From Petrotoga mexicana DSM 14811 (GTDB taxonomy: Bacteria; Thermotogota; Thermotogae; Petrotogales; Petrotogaceae), in assembly GCF_002895565.1 (NCBI RefSeq), contig NZ_AZRN01000012.1:1-64000 (forward strand): a stretch of 64,000 bases of DNA. Reading direction: 5' to 3'. The notes below the pieces were generated by a model. It had not been told where the DNA came from. It searched no databases and was given only the letters and a program-made list of their open reading frames with translations. Positions 1 through 8,064 of the stretch are shown here, one piece after another. Position 1 is the stretch's first letter. Each line of letters begins with the position of its first letter. A program made the position numbers and the translations under genes.

Positions 1-14
1 TATCTACCTCCTAC

Positions 15-118
15 CCGATTAAAAACTGTTGCTAATTTGAATGAACCTTTGCTATTGCTAACTACTTTTCGTTTAGCAGACACTTATTTTCGGTACACTT
101 TTCGTTTAGTAAGTGACT
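15..118. repeat. Interspersed repeat, TTTTCGTTTAG family (copy 1)
   Basis: AT-rich segment with the motif TTTTCGTTTAG twice and GCTATTGCTAAC. Closely related copies lie at about 3018-3085 and 9632-9745, in both cases directly behind the terminator of an Rpn gene. Shorter traces are near 5520-5555 and 13465-13490. This suggests it is the downstream flank carried along when the Rpn unit duplicates. No open reading frame or clear terminal inverted repeat is seen. The rest of 119-259 holds nothing recognisable. Confidence 0.6.
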
Positions 119-259
119 CGCTTAAGGTAGCGTTTTTCCTGACTGCTGTGGGTAGTGAAGTAGTCATTCCGCCACTTTCGGGGTGTTTCTCCATCTGGCT
201 TGGGTAAATTTAATTCAACTCTAACTTAATTACCCACTATTTTCGAGGAGAAAATCAAA

Positions 260-1663
260 TTAATTCTTCATTTTAGAAGACACAAAATCTTTAAAACTTA
301 TTAAAATAACATTATTGCTGGCTTTGGCAAAATTCAAAGTTTCTTTCGTAAAACCGTTTTTCGAGAAAAGTATATAAAATTTATTCTCAAAATGAAATAA
401 AGCCCCTTTATCCATAAGTTTTTTAACTACTGACATATCTACCAATGAATTATGCCATTTGCATTCACCAAGAAGAATGTTTTTCTTATCGTAGGCTACT
501 ATATCGATTTCTTCTTCCCTCTTTTTAATAGGATTATTACCCCACCACTTGCCAATATTTTCAAAGATGAATGGCAATTTACCATCGGCATTCATTTTTT
601 TCAGGATTTCAACAGAAATATCTTCAAAAATGGGGCCTATATACTCATTCATAAATGGCTTTATTTTATTTTGTATAACGAAATCCGCCAATCCTTGTTC
701 AATTAATGCTTTGTTTTTAAAAACAAACCTATACCAAAATTTAAAAAAATTATCCTTAATCTTGAAAATACTCCCCCTGCTTTTTCTGCCTATTGGTTCA
801 GGTTTTATTCTTTCAACGATCTTTAGATCAATCAAGGTTTCCAAATACTTAGCCACTTTGGAATTATCGAAACTGATTCTTGAGGAAATTTCATTCAATT
901 TTCCATTTCCTTCTGCTAAAGCTTCTAAAATCGAATTATAAATCAAAGGCTCCCTTAATTCTTGTCTTAGCAAGAATGTAGGTTCTTCATTAAGATACGA
1001 TGATTTAAATAATATTTTTTGTTTTATATTTTCATAAACGTCCACTTTTTCATCAAAGGTGACCAAGTATTGTGGTGTACCCCCTAAAACCCCATATGTG
1101 TTGACTTGTTCCTCCCTTGAATATTCTGGGAAAAACTTTCGACTGTCAAAAAAACCAAAAGGGGTAATCTCAAATTGTGCGGTTCTTCTCCCATACAACG
1201 GACTTTTATAACCTAAAACTTCGTTTTCCATAAAACTAACATATGAACCACAGATTATCAAAAATAATTTGGTGTCTTTCAAACTATGATCTATCAATTT
1301 CTGTAAAATCGATGGAATACTACGATTCGCATTCACTAAATATTGAAACTCATCAATTACTATCCCCAATCTTTCTTCTCTTGTTCTATTTGCAATAAAG
1401 AGAAAAGCTTCTTCCCAGGAATTAAACCCAGTTAAGCCCTTTAAATTGAAAAACGAAAAAACCTCTTTAGAAAACTTTTCTAATGAAACGCTATCTACTG
1501 ATTCATCGGCAACAAAAAATATAAAAGGCTTTTCTTTGCAAAATTCCAAAAGTAAGGTGGTTTTCCCAACCCTTCTTCTTCCATATACAACAACAAATTG
1601 GAACTTGTCTTCTTGATATAATTTGTTTAAAGCGGTTAATTCCGATTCTCTACCAATAAACAT
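260..1663 (-). CDS. ATP-binding protein, archaeal-type AAA ATPase with C-terminal DUF234 domain
   Basis: About 467 aa. The N-terminal half is a P-loop ATPase: Walker A GRRRVGKTT near residues 28-36 and a Walker B stretch LGIVIDEF about residue 100. The C-terminal part resembles the DUF234 nuclease-like domain, with a GECKWH segment (E-x-K) near residue 405. The family is common in archaea and thermophilic bacteria; its role is unproven and defence or mobile-element functions have been proposed. The longest frame begins with GTG at 1672, but the AGGTG ribosome site is well placed for the ATG at 1663, giving an MFIGRE start. It is transcribed alone, away from the Rpn genes. The region in front of it carries nested inverted repeats that could be an operator. 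Confidence 0.8.
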   Translation of the reverse strand: MFIGRESELTALNKLYQEDKFQFVVVYGRRRVGKTTLLLEFCKEKPFIFFVADESVDSVSLEKFSKEVFSFFNLKGLTGFNSWEEAFLFIANRTREERLGIVIDEFQYLVNANRSIPSILQKLIDHSLKDTKLFLIICGSYVSFMENEVLGYKSPLYGRRTAQFEITPFGFFDSRKFFPEYSREEQVNTYGVLGGTPQYLVTFDEKVDVYENIKQKILFKSSYLNEEPTFLLRQELREPLIYNSILEALAEGNGKLNEISSRISFDNSKVAKYLETLIDLKIVERIKPEPIGRKSRGSIFKIKDNFFKFWYRFVFKNKALIEQGLADFVIQNKIKPFMNEYIGPIFEDISVEILKKMNADGKLPFIFENIGKWWGNNPIKKREEEIDIVAYDKKNILLGECKWHNSLVDMSVVKKLMDKGALFHFENKFYILFSKNGFTKETLNFAKASNNVILISFKDFVSSKMKN

Positions 1664-1680
1664 ATAAGTCACCTCTATAA

Positions 1681-1739
1681 CTTACTCACGAGTTAGTAAC
1701 TCATGAGTAAGTAACTCTAAAGTTAGTATTATTATACCA
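1681..1739 (-). promoter_or_regulatory. Promoter with nested inverted repeats before the AAA ATPase gene
   Basis: On the minus strand an extended -10 box TGGTATAAT occupies 1731-1739. Between it and the ribosome site lie overlapping palindromes: GAGTTAGTAACTC at 1690-1702, ACTCATGAGT at 1699-1708, and the arms CTTACTCA (1681-1688) and TGAGTAAG (1704-1711). A further arm pair CCACAA/TTGTGG lies just upstream of the -10 box. Their position at the transcription start suggests an operator or a structured leader. The binding protein is unknown. Confidence 0.5.
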
Positions 1740-1794
1740 CAAAATTGTGGTTTTTAGTGAAAGGGTTAACTGTGTGAGGATAGCTTGGTGAAAG

Positions 1795-1895
1795 GTAAAA
1801 ACCTTTTCTCATGGGTGGGGAGCGGAGCAAAACTTCTTCCTCTTTCCTTATGGGAGGGCAGCGGGGGAAGGGCGCTATAAAACTTATTATACAAG
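1795..1895. repeat. GC-rich leader repeat (GGGCGGGGAGCGGGG family)
   Basis: Short GC-rich units in AT-rich surroundings, with the core TTTCCTTATGGGCGGGGAGC followed by GGGAAGGGCGCTATAAAAC. The same family occurs at many places in the window, often a little upstream of an Rpn gene promoter, in both orientations. No reading frame is implied. Confidence 0.6.
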
Positions 1896-1931
1896 AGTTA
1901 TATGATAAGATAACCCACCTTTAAAAACATA

Positions 1932-1940
1932 TGGTATAAT
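1932..1940 (+). promoter_or_regulatory. Extended -10 promoter of the Rpn pseudogene
   Basis: TGGTATAAT sits about 45 bp before the ATG at 1985. The same extended -10 element precedes the Rpn-type genes at 3385, 8563, 45218 and 48702, so this is the family's shared promoter. Confidence 0.55.
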
Positions 1941-2156
1941 ATAAATAGTTCAACAAACTATCGTGTAACCAAAAGGGGGAGCTGATGAAAGGCACTAACA
2001 TAACCCACAACCGTCAGGACATTATCTTCAAAAAGATGTCAGTACTATTCAAAAACGAAACACTCAAATATTATGAATTAAACTTACCAAAGATAATCTC
2101 AGTAAAACCAACAGAACTACCTGTAATAAACGTATCAGACAGAAACATGGATTTTT

Positions 2157-2302
2157 GCAGCTTTGTGCAAAAAGCTTTATTTGTAATGCCTTAGAAACTA
2201 TTTCCAAAATCTGATTTGCGAAGCATTTTGCGGCTTTGTGCAAAAAGTTTCACTTGTAATGCTTCAAAAACTCTTTCCAAAACCTCATTTGCGATGCAAA
2301 TG
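2157..2302. repeat. Tandem duplication, two units of 73 bp, inside the Rpn pseudogene
   Basis: Unit 1 is 2157-2229 and unit 2 is 2230-2302. Both read GC(A/G)GCTTTGTGCAAAAAG and continue with GTAATGC and a CATTTGCGA-type end. The units differ by scattered substitutions, so the duplication is not very recent. They stand exactly where the intact paralogue encodes the nuclease active-site strand. Confidence 0.8.
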
Positions 2303-2748
2303 ACGTATCCTCATGGAAGAAAGCAGACTTACTAAGATTTGCACAATACGACATAGCGTTATACCAAAAAGAAAGAAGAAAGATAAACACGGTGGTAATA
2401 TACTCAGGGAAATACGAAAGTGCAGAAAATGAATTAGACATGGGTTTAAATAAATACAAAGTTTTACAAGTATTCATGATAAAGTACGATGGAATAAAAA
2501 GGTATGAAGAGATAAAAGGAAAGATAGAAAAAGAAGAAGAACTAACGGATAAAGACTTAATGGATTTAGTATTCTTACCCTTGATGAAAAACGAAAAAAG
2601 CGAAGAAGAAGTGACAAAAGAAGCGTTAGAGTTAGCAATCACTATACCGGATGAAGACAAAAAAGAAGCAGTAATAGGATCGTTATTAGGGTTCTCTGAT
2701 AATTATGTAAGGGAAGAGTACATAAACAAACTGAAAGAGGTGATACGA

Positions 2749-2982
2749 ATGACAAAGATAGGAGCCTCATTATTTGAAGAAGGTGTAGAAAAAGGTGAAA
2801 GAAAAGGCAAAATTGAAGAAAGAAAAGAATTAATAATTGAGATTCTGAACCAAAGGTTTGCAAAAGATTTTGATAAGAGATTAGAAGAAAAGATCAGAAA
2901 AGCAAATGAAGAAACCATAAACCAAATAAAGAAGAACATTCTAAATATTACACTAGAAGAACTAAAAGAGTTACTTAAATAA
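2749..2982 (+). CDS. Predicted intragenic short Rpn C-terminal protein (within a pseudogene)
   Basis: 77 aa, starting MTKIGASLFEEGVEKGER and ending EELKELLK. The ATG is preceded by GAAAGAGGTG at good ribosome-site spacing, in frame with the parent gene. The product is a charged coiled coil followed by the DUF4351-like tail (LNQRF..., ITLEELKELL). In E. coli, Rpn genes are reported to make such short C-terminal proteins, which block the full-length toxin. Here the nuclease part is destroyed while this frame is intact. Expression is inferred only from the ribosome site. Confidence 0.45.
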   Translation: MTKIGASLFEEGVEKGERKGKIEERKELIIEILNQRFAKDFDKRLEEKIRKANEETINQIKKNILNITLEELKELLK

Positions 2983-2993
2983 TTTCTGAAAAG

Positions 2994-3016
2994 ACGCCCT
3001 CCATGGGCGTTTTTTC
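2994..3016 (+). terminator. Rho-independent terminator after the Rpn pseudogene
   Basis: Stem ACGCCC/GGGCGT with loop TCCAT, followed by six T. An almost identical terminator follows the Rpn gene at 9597. Confidence 0.75.
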
Positions 3017-3017
3017 A

Positions 3018-3290
3018 ATTAAAAACTGTTGTTAATTTTAATGAACATTTGTTATTGCTAACTACTTTTCGTTTAGCAGACACAGGTGGGAAGCGGAGCA
3101 AAACTTCTTCCTCTTTCCTTATATGGACGGATAGCGGAGTGAAAAGGTAAAAGCCTTTTTTCATGGGTGGTCTGCGGGGAGAGGTCGACAGAATCTCTTC
3201 CTTAAATGGGCGGGCAGCGGTGTGAAAAAGTAAAAAAGCTTCCTTTTCCTCACGGGTGGGGAGCGGGGGAAGGGCGCTATAAAACTTATT
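3018..3290. repeat. Repeat block: TTTTCGTTTAG repeat then three GC-rich leader units
   Basis: 3018-3085 is a copy of the TTTTCGTTTAG family. 3085-3290 holds three degenerate GC-rich units (GGGAAGCGGAGC, ACGGATAGCGGAG, GGGCGGGCAGCGG, GGTGGGGAGCGGGGG) with AAAAAGCCTTTTTTC-like spacers. The 360-bp gap between genes is otherwise empty apart from the promoter at 3334. Confidence 0.6.
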
Positions 3291-3333
3291 ATATGCTAGT
3301 TGAGTAATAAGTTAGCACACCTTCAAAAAGATA

Positions 3334-3342
3334 TGGTATAAT
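3334..3342 (+). promoter_or_regulatory. Extended -10 promoter of the 3385 Rpn gene
   Basis: TGGTATAAT, preceded by the CTTCAAAAAGATA segment shared with the promoters at 8456 and 45168. The ATG follows about 43 bp downstream, with ribosome site AAGAGAGA. Confidence 0.6.
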
Positions 3343-3384
3343 TAAGTTGAATAACTCAAATCTTACAAAAAAGAGAGACCAAAT

Positions 3385-4368
3385 ATGAATGAATTAGTGC
3401 ACAATCCTCATGATCTATTCTTCAAACGAATTTTCAGTGACATAAGGATAGCTCGAGATTTCTTATGGAACTATCTCCCTCAAGAAGCTGTAGAAATAGT
3501 ATACCTAGATTATTTAATTCCTGAAAACAACAGTCATGTTGATGAAAACCTAAGAGAAAGCCTCTCGGATATGTTGTATAAAACAAAGATAAAAGGACAA
3601 GATGGCTATATATACATTCTGATGGAACACAAAAGCTACATTGAAGGGAAAGTAATCTTTCAACTGTTGAGATACATTACGAGCATATGGGAAGAAAAAT
3701 ACGATCCCAAAACAAAAAAGGTACCAATAATAATACCAATAGTAATATACCATGGGAGAGAAATCTGGAACGTAGAAACGAACTTATCAAATATGGTGCA
3801 AGGGATAGAAGATTTATCAAATGAACTAAAAACATACTTACCTACATACCGATATGAAATATGTGATTTCTCGATCAAAGGAAAAAAAAGGATAATAGGA
3901 TTAACAGCGATGAAAGTTGCAATAGAAGCAATGAGAGCAGGAACGGCAATGACCAAAGAAGAATTTAAAGAAAGATTAAGAAGGGTATTTGAATACATAA
4001 AACAACTACCAGAAGAAGAGGTACATGAATGGTTTGAAGAGTGTATGGTCTATTTACTAAACGTAAGGGAAGATGTAACGATAGAGGAGATATTAAAAGT
4101 ACAAAAAGAAATAATGCCTGGAAGGGGTGAAATAGTTATGACGATAGCTGAAAAGTTGAGAAACGAAGGTAAATTAGAAGGTGAAAGAGAAGGGAAACTT
4201 GAAGACAGAAGGGAAGTAGCTATAAAGTTATTAAATAAACGATTTGGAAAAGAATTTACACAAGAGATGAAAGAGAAGATAAAAGAAGCTGAAGAAAGAA
4301 GAATAAACCAAATAATTGACAACATATTTGAAATAACCATAGAAGAACTAAAAGAGTTATTGAAATAA
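3385..4368 (+). CDS. Rpn family recombination-promoting nuclease/putative transposase (YhgA-like)
   Basis: 327 aa, intact. The N-terminal PD-(D/E)XK domain shows HDLFFKRIF, the acidic residue in LSDMLYKTK (about residue 57) and the E-x-K motif ILMEHKS (about residue 76), followed by PIVIYHG and the long helical region. The C-terminal 75 residues are a lysine/glutamate coiled coil plus a DUF4351-like tail (LNKRFGKEF, IEELKELLK). Proteins of this family are Mg-dependent DNA nucleases that raise RecA-independent recombination in E. coli, and some behave as anti-phage toxins. It stands alone between repeat blocks with its own promoter. An internal ribosome site with ATG at 4138 would yield only the C-terminal part. 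Confidence 0.85.
   Translation: MNELVHNPHDLFFKRIFSDIRIARDFLWNYLPQEAVEIVYLDYLIPENNSHVDENLRESLSDMLYKTKIKGQDGYIYILMEHKSYIEGKVIFQLLRYITSIWEEKYDPKTKKVPIIIPIVIYHGREIWNVETNLSNMVQGIEDLSNELKTYLPTYRYEICDFSIKGKKRIIGLTAMKVAIEAMRAGTAMTKEEFKERLRRVFEYIKQLPEEEVHEWFEECMVYLLNVREDVTIEEILKVQKEIMPGRGEIVMTIAEKLRNEGKLEGEREGKLEDRREVAIKLLNKRFGKEFTQEMKEKIKEAEERRINQIIDNIFEITIEELKELLK
4138..4368 (+). CDS. Predicted intragenic short Rpn C-terminal protein
   Basis: 76 aa, in frame within the 3385-4368 gene, beginning MTIAEKLRNEGKLEGEREGK. GAAGGGGTG lies 8-9 bases before the ATG. The same ribosome site and start are kept in the deletion derivative at 5149, although the two loci differ elsewhere. By analogy with the E. coli Rpn short forms it may be an antitoxin for the full-length protein. 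The start is inferred. Confidence 0.45.
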   Translation: MTIAEKLRNEGKLEGEREGKLEDRREVAIKLLNKRFGKEFTQEMKEKIKEAEERRINQIIDNIFEITIEELKELLK

Positions 4369-4419
4369 TGGCAGTAAGTAAAACACTATCTGATATTTTT
4401 GGATAGGTAACAGGGCAAA

Positions 4420-4525
4420 AACCTTTCCCATTTCCTCATAAGTGAGTTGCGGAGTGAAAGGGAAAAAGGCCTCTTTCCTTAGATGGGCGGGCTGCGGGGC
4501 GAAGGGGCGCTATCTCTTAAGTTCT
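4420..4525. repeat. GC-rich leader repeat block
   Basis: Units with GTGAGTTGCGGAG and ATGGGCGGGCTGCGGGGCG followed by AAGGGGCGCTAT. Similar to the block at 1795 and to those near 5455 and 51535. Confidence 0.5.
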
Positions 4526-4576
4526 AGAGTCTTCAAAGTTTCTATTTGCTTTTCAAAAAGAAGGGGGTAGCATGTA

Positions 4577-4906
4577 ATGCTTACAGTTCTCAGAGCCTAC
4601 AAATTAGGCAAAGATTCTGGCTTAATTCTATACCACGATACAAAAGAAAAACTCTACTATACTTACCTATACTCCATGGGTTTAATGTTATATGGAGACT
4701 CCATAAAACAATCTCTTGATGAAACCAAGCAAGTTTTAAGCGAATACCAGGAATTTATAGAAAAAGGCAAGTTAAACCCTGCAACTCTATTAAAAAAAGA
4801 AAAATTAACTAAAACTATTCAATTATATTGGGGCTTATTAAAAGCAAAAATTTTTTCACATTTTAACAGTAAAAAGAATTCTTCCCATTTTTTATTACAC
4901 CATTAA
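4577..4906 (+). CDS. Hypothetical protein, degraded copy of the 35603-35965 family
   Basis: 109 aa of unknown function. The first 95 residues (AYKLGKDSGLILYHDTKEK..., EYQEFIEKGKLNP) are nearly identical to the 120-aa protein encoded at 35603-35965, including the AAGAAGGGGG ribosome site. After IFSHFNSKK the two diverge and this copy ends early (NSSHFLLHH), so its tail is probably frameshifted or recombined. No known domain, signal peptide or membrane segment is visible; predicted mostly helical and soluble. Confidence 0.6.
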   Translation: MLTVLRAYKLGKDSGLILYHDTKEKLYYTYLYSMGLMLYGDSIKQSLDETKQVLSEYQEFIEKGKLNPATLLKKEKLTKTIQLYWGLLKAKIFSHFNSKKNSSHFLLHH

Positions 4907-5046
4907 TGCTAATCCTTCAGGTAAATTAACCTAGTCCACGAAGTAAACAAACTCACCAAAAGTTTCTACACTGATTTTGAAGACATCTTTTGAAGAAGGT
5001 CTCTTAATTAATTCCTTTAAAGATAAATTAACGAAGCACATAAAAA

Positions 5047-5388
5047 AGTTGTACAAAACAAAGATAAAAGAACAAGATGGCTACATATACATTCTGATGG
5101 AACACAAAAGCTACATTGAAGGGAAAGTATGGAAGGGGTGAAATAGTGATGACAATAGCTGAAAAGTTGAGAAACGAAGGTAAATTAGAAGGAGAAAGAG
5201 AGGGGAAACTTGAAGAAAGAAAAAGATTTATAGAATTTATTATAAAAAACTTAAGCAAGAGATTCGGCAACCAACTAACTGAAGAAATAAAAGATAAGAT
5301 AAGAAAAGCAGATGAAAAGACGATAGATTACATAGGAGACAACTTGTTAGAAATAACTATAGAGGACCTAAAAGAGTTATTGAAATAA
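5047..5388 (+). pseudogene. Internal-deletion remnant of an Rpn nuclease gene
   Basis: The left part (to about 5128) matches codons around the E-x-K motif of the 3385 gene (IYILMEHKSYIEGK). It is joined directly to sequence matching 4119 onward, removing about 470 bp, and the upstream N-terminal half is absent. The junction is out of frame and a TGA follows, so no nuclease can be made. The ribosome site GGAAGGGGTG and ATG at 5149 survive, and the frame from there to 5388 is open. Confidence 0.8.
5149..5388 (+). CDS. Stand-alone Rpn C-terminal protein (candidate orphan antitoxin)
   Basis: 79 aa, beginning MTIAEKLRNEGKLEGEREGK and ending with the conserved tail NLLEITIEDLKELLK. It starts at the position equivalent to the internal ATG 4138 of the intact gene and keeps its ribosome site, while the rest of the nuclease gene has been lost. 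Its tail (SKRFGNQLTEEIKDKIRKAD) is closer to the 8563 family than to the 3385 family, so the locus is a mosaic. Whether it is transcribed is unclear. Confidence 0.5.
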   Translation: MTIAEKLRNEGKLEGEREGKLEERKRFIEFIIKNLSKRFGNQLTEEIKDKIRKADEKTIDYIGDNLLEITIEDLKELLK

Positions 5389-5454
5389 TGGTAGTAAGCA
5401 AAACACTAGCTGATATTTTTAGATAGGTAACAGGGCAAAACCCTTTCCCATTTT

Positions 5455-5565
5455 CCTCATGGATGAGTTGGGGAGTAAAGTGGGAAAAGGCTTTTTTCTC
5501 ATGGGTGGGCGGACACACTTTGTATAATCGGGTACACTTTTCGTTTGGTAAATGCAACTGCCTTA
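5455..5565. repeat. GC-rich leader unit followed by TTTTCGTTTGG repeat trace
   Basis: GGATGAGTTGGGGAG and CATGGGTGGGCGGAC units, then GGTACACTTTTCGTTTGG, a diverged end of the TTTTCGTTTAG family. No coding signal. Confidence 0.45.
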
Positions 5566-5569
5566 ACTA

Positions 5570-6384
5570 TTAATCAGATTTTATTATGTGTGGCTCATAG
5601 TAGTTCTCATTATATAAAAATATTTTATCGAAATTATTTTCTCCTTTAGTATATGAATTAAGTATTTCCCTTACATTTTCGATGTCGCCAGCTAGAAAAT
5701 TCAGATCTTTAGATGGCTCACATGATGTGATTATTAATAAATATATTTTATCAACTTTCTCTCTGTAAAGGGGGATTTTTTCAATCTTTTTATTTATTAT
5801 TTCGGGTAATTTCTTTTTATAATAATTAATCGAGACATAATCCCCTCCTCCTTCACGTATTTTAAGTTTCTCACTATAAAGTTTTTCTATTGGTTCACCT
5901 ACTAAATATTTACATATTAAAGAATTTTTATTTGATTCACAGAATTCTTCAAACGAAGAATATTCCTTATTTCTTCTTGCTATTATATATTTTATGTATT
6001 CTTCAGTAAAGTCTTTAATAAATTGGCTATCTTTTATTTCGTTTCTTTTGGTTTTTTGGTTTCTTTTGCTTATATCAGAAGCTAAGCTATCAGAGAAAAA
6101 AAACCAAATATCTATTTTAATATCTTCTTCCTCTAAGTATTTTTTTATGTTTTTACAAATCATATCTTCTAATTTTTCGCTTGCCTTCCTACTTTCATGA
6201 ATAGTTTCTGTGATCTCTATCCCGATTTTTTCATTATCAAACTTAATTATAAAATCAGGAGATTCACTACATTCTAAATGAGAATTTACAGGAAAAAGAT
6301 CCTTATCAAAAATTTTATAATAATCGCTGAAAAAATCTTCTAATAGCTCAAATTCATCCTTTTTTTATCGCTTATTTTTTTCAC
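5570..6384 (-). pseudogene. Frameshifted putative nuclease-like protein
   Basis: The frame from 6163 down to 5570 encodes 197 aa. Upstream, the same frame stays open through sequence reading SPDFIIKFDNEKIGIEITE, a pattern (PDF...IGIEIT) reminiscent of a PD-(D/E)XK core. A GTG start at 6384 (MKKISDKK) is in another frame and meets this frame at a run of seven A (6357-6363 on the plus strand). One more A would join them into a protein of about 270 aa. This may be a genuine frameshift, slippage at the A run, or a sequencing error. The remainder (IWFFFSDS, KIYLLIITSCEPS) is not recognised. No partner gene is adjacent; 6385-6519 holds nothing I can identify. Confidence 0.6.
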
Positions 6385-6519
6385 CCCCGCTTTTTGCACC
6401 GCTTTCGATACTTTTAAGTGTTTTAGAAAGTATTCCGACAATTGGTCCAACAGATGATATTCCTGTGTTTGACAGTTACAAAAACGTTGGAAACTTGGTT
6501 AAAATTGTTTGCACCTCAG

Positions 6520-7794
6520 TTATTCTAATTTCGTATATTTTGCTTCTATTTCCTTCATTATTTCTTCCATTACCGTAGGAGATAGAACAGGCTCATAGGG
6601 GGGAGGAGATTGTAGTTCTACTTCAATACCTTTTATCTGAATGCGTTTTATGTTTGGTAAAAAAAGGATAATTATTAAAAGTACAATAAGAAATACATAA
6701 AGAGACCAGTTTATTTGAAGAGAAGGAAACCACCCAGGAATAAATGGGTGAAGCAGCAACAATGCAAAAATAAGCAGTAAAAGAATGGAAAATCCGAACC
6801 TCTTAGGCCAGCGATATAAAGGGGAATTTAACCACCAGCGCCACCAGGGTGGCTTAATCCGATAGTTCCAAATATTGCCGAGCAATTCACGAGCGGGTGC
6901 CTTTATTGAGGATTTTGATTTTAATTTGATACATTCTTGAAGTTTTTCTTTTGCTGTTAAGATATCATTACTTTTAAGGTAGAAGTGCCCTAAAAAATAC
7001 AGGACATACGCCCTCATCTCTTTTTCCTGTTTTTGGTTTTTCGACAACGTTTCATTCATCTTTTCCAGGTTTCTTATGATTGTGGCGACTTCTTCTTGAT
7101 ACTTTTTATATTCTGAATCCAAATTGAATCCTATCTTAAGATAGTTGGTATAAGTATCCCAGAGGAAATGTACTGGATTAGCTCCATCCAAAGACATTGC
7201 CAGTTTAAAGGATTCACTTGCAGCATCATAGTCTTTTTCTTCAATTTTGATTCTGCCTTGTAAATTCAATGCAGGTACAAGATCGCTCTCTATCTTGAGT
7301 GCCTTTTCAACATTTTCAGAAGCTTTTTTAAGATTCCCAAGTTTAAAAAATAGTTCTCCTAAGTTGGTGTATGCCAAGGCAAACTGTGGATTTATCTCTA
7401 TGGCTTTTTTGTGGGCCTTTAGTGCATCTTTGTGTCTCCCGAGTTCGCTAAGTGCAACACCTTTGTTGGACCAGGCTTCGGCATACTGTGGATATATCTC
7501 GATTGCTTTCTCGTAAGCCTTTAGCGCTTTTTTGTGTCTCCCAAGCTTGCTAAGTTCAAAACCTTTGTAGAACCAGGCTACGTCAAGCTGGGGAAATAAC
7601 TTGATGATTTTTTTGTAAGTCTTTAGTGCTTTTTTATGTCTCCCAAGCTCGCTAAGTTCAAAACCTTTAATAAACAAGGTTACGGCATACTTTGAAATTA
7701 CCTCGATAGCTTTCTCGTAAGTCTTTAGTAGCTTTTCACGTTTCTCAACTTTGCCAGCTTTAGCACCTTTGTTGAACCATTTCTTATCACTCAT
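6520..7794 (-). CDS. Membrane-anchored TPR-repeat protein
   Basis: 424 aa from ATG 7794. The N-terminal half contains at least five tetratricopeptide repeats with strong mutual similarity (SELGRHKKALKTYKKIIKL, SKLGRHKKALKAYEKAIEI, SELGRHKDALKAHKKAIEI), ending about residue 190. Two membrane helices follow near the C-terminus (FSILLLLIFALLLL and YVFLIVLLIIILFLP), then a short hydrophilic tail. TPR arrays act as protein-binding scaffolds, and here the array would be held at the membrane. The frame extends upstream to 7857, but that part overlaps interspersed-repeat sequence, while AGAGGGCGGG lies before 7794. No operon partners. The near-identical repeat units suggest recent internal duplication. 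Confidence 0.75.
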   Translation of the reverse strand: MSDKKWFNKGAKAGKVEKREKLLKTYEKAIEVISKYAVTLFIKGFELSELGRHKKALKTYKKIIKLFPQLDVAWFYKGFELSKLGRHKKALKAYEKAIEIYPQYAEAWSNKGVALSELGRHKDALKAHKKAIEINPQFALAYTNLGELFFKLGNLKKASENVEKALKIESDLVPALNLQGRIKIEEKDYDAASESFKLAMSLDGANPVHFLWDTYTNYLKIGFNLDSEYKKYQEEVATIIRNLEKMNETLSKNQKQEKEMRAYVLYFLGHFYLKSNDILTAKEKLQECIKLKSKSSIKAPARELLGNIWNYRIKPPWWRWWLNSPLYRWPKRFGFSILLLLIFALLLLHPFIPGWFPSLQINWSLYVFLIVLLIIILFLPNIKRIQIKGIEVELQSPPPYEPVLSPTVMEEIMKEIEAKYTKLE

Positions 7795-7904
7795 TTTGTT
7801 TTTCCCGCCCTCTTTCACTTTCCCTTCAGCCATTGCTATTGCTAACGATAACTGCACATATCTTAGTTCATCAATATCGCTATACTTATGTATTTAGCTT
7901 TGCT

Positions 7905-8045
7905 TCCTTTATCTTCCTTTTTGATTGATACCAAGTTTCTCTTCTATCTTCCTTACTTGATAGCTCTTTTAACTGTTGCTCTGTGTACCCCATTTCTTTT
8001 GCTATCTCTCTTTGACTTTTGTATTTGTTAAAATACAAAGATCGT
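7905..8045 (-). repeat. Repeat carrying a helix-turn-helix gene remnant (copy 1)
   Basis: Matches 15620-15760. Read on the minus strand it contains IAKEMG followed by a short open stretch, like the N-terminal helix-turn-helix of a transposase or resolvase. The two copies read in different frames and both contain stops, so neither is functional. Confidence 0.5.
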
Positions 8046-8064
8046 AAAATTCTTTATTCAAATC

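Larger units (their letters stand above)
1985..2982 (+). pseudogene. Disrupted Rpn family recombination-promoting nuclease (PD-(D/E)XK)
   Basis: Both ends match the intact paralogue at 50635-51468. The N-terminal piece (from ATG 1985) runs to NMDF and the C-terminal piece resumes at about 2310 with WKKADLLRFAQYD. The segment between them, which in the intact copy encodes the catalytic strand ending LEFQT, is replaced by about 150 bp made of two 73-bp tandem repeats that bring in a stop. The long product therefore cannot be made as a nuclease. The frame is open again from before 2392 to the stop at 2982 and still contains the internal ribosome site AGAGGTG with ATG at 2749. Promoter and terminator are retained. 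I infer a dead nuclease that may still make a short C-terminal protein. Confidence 0.8.
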
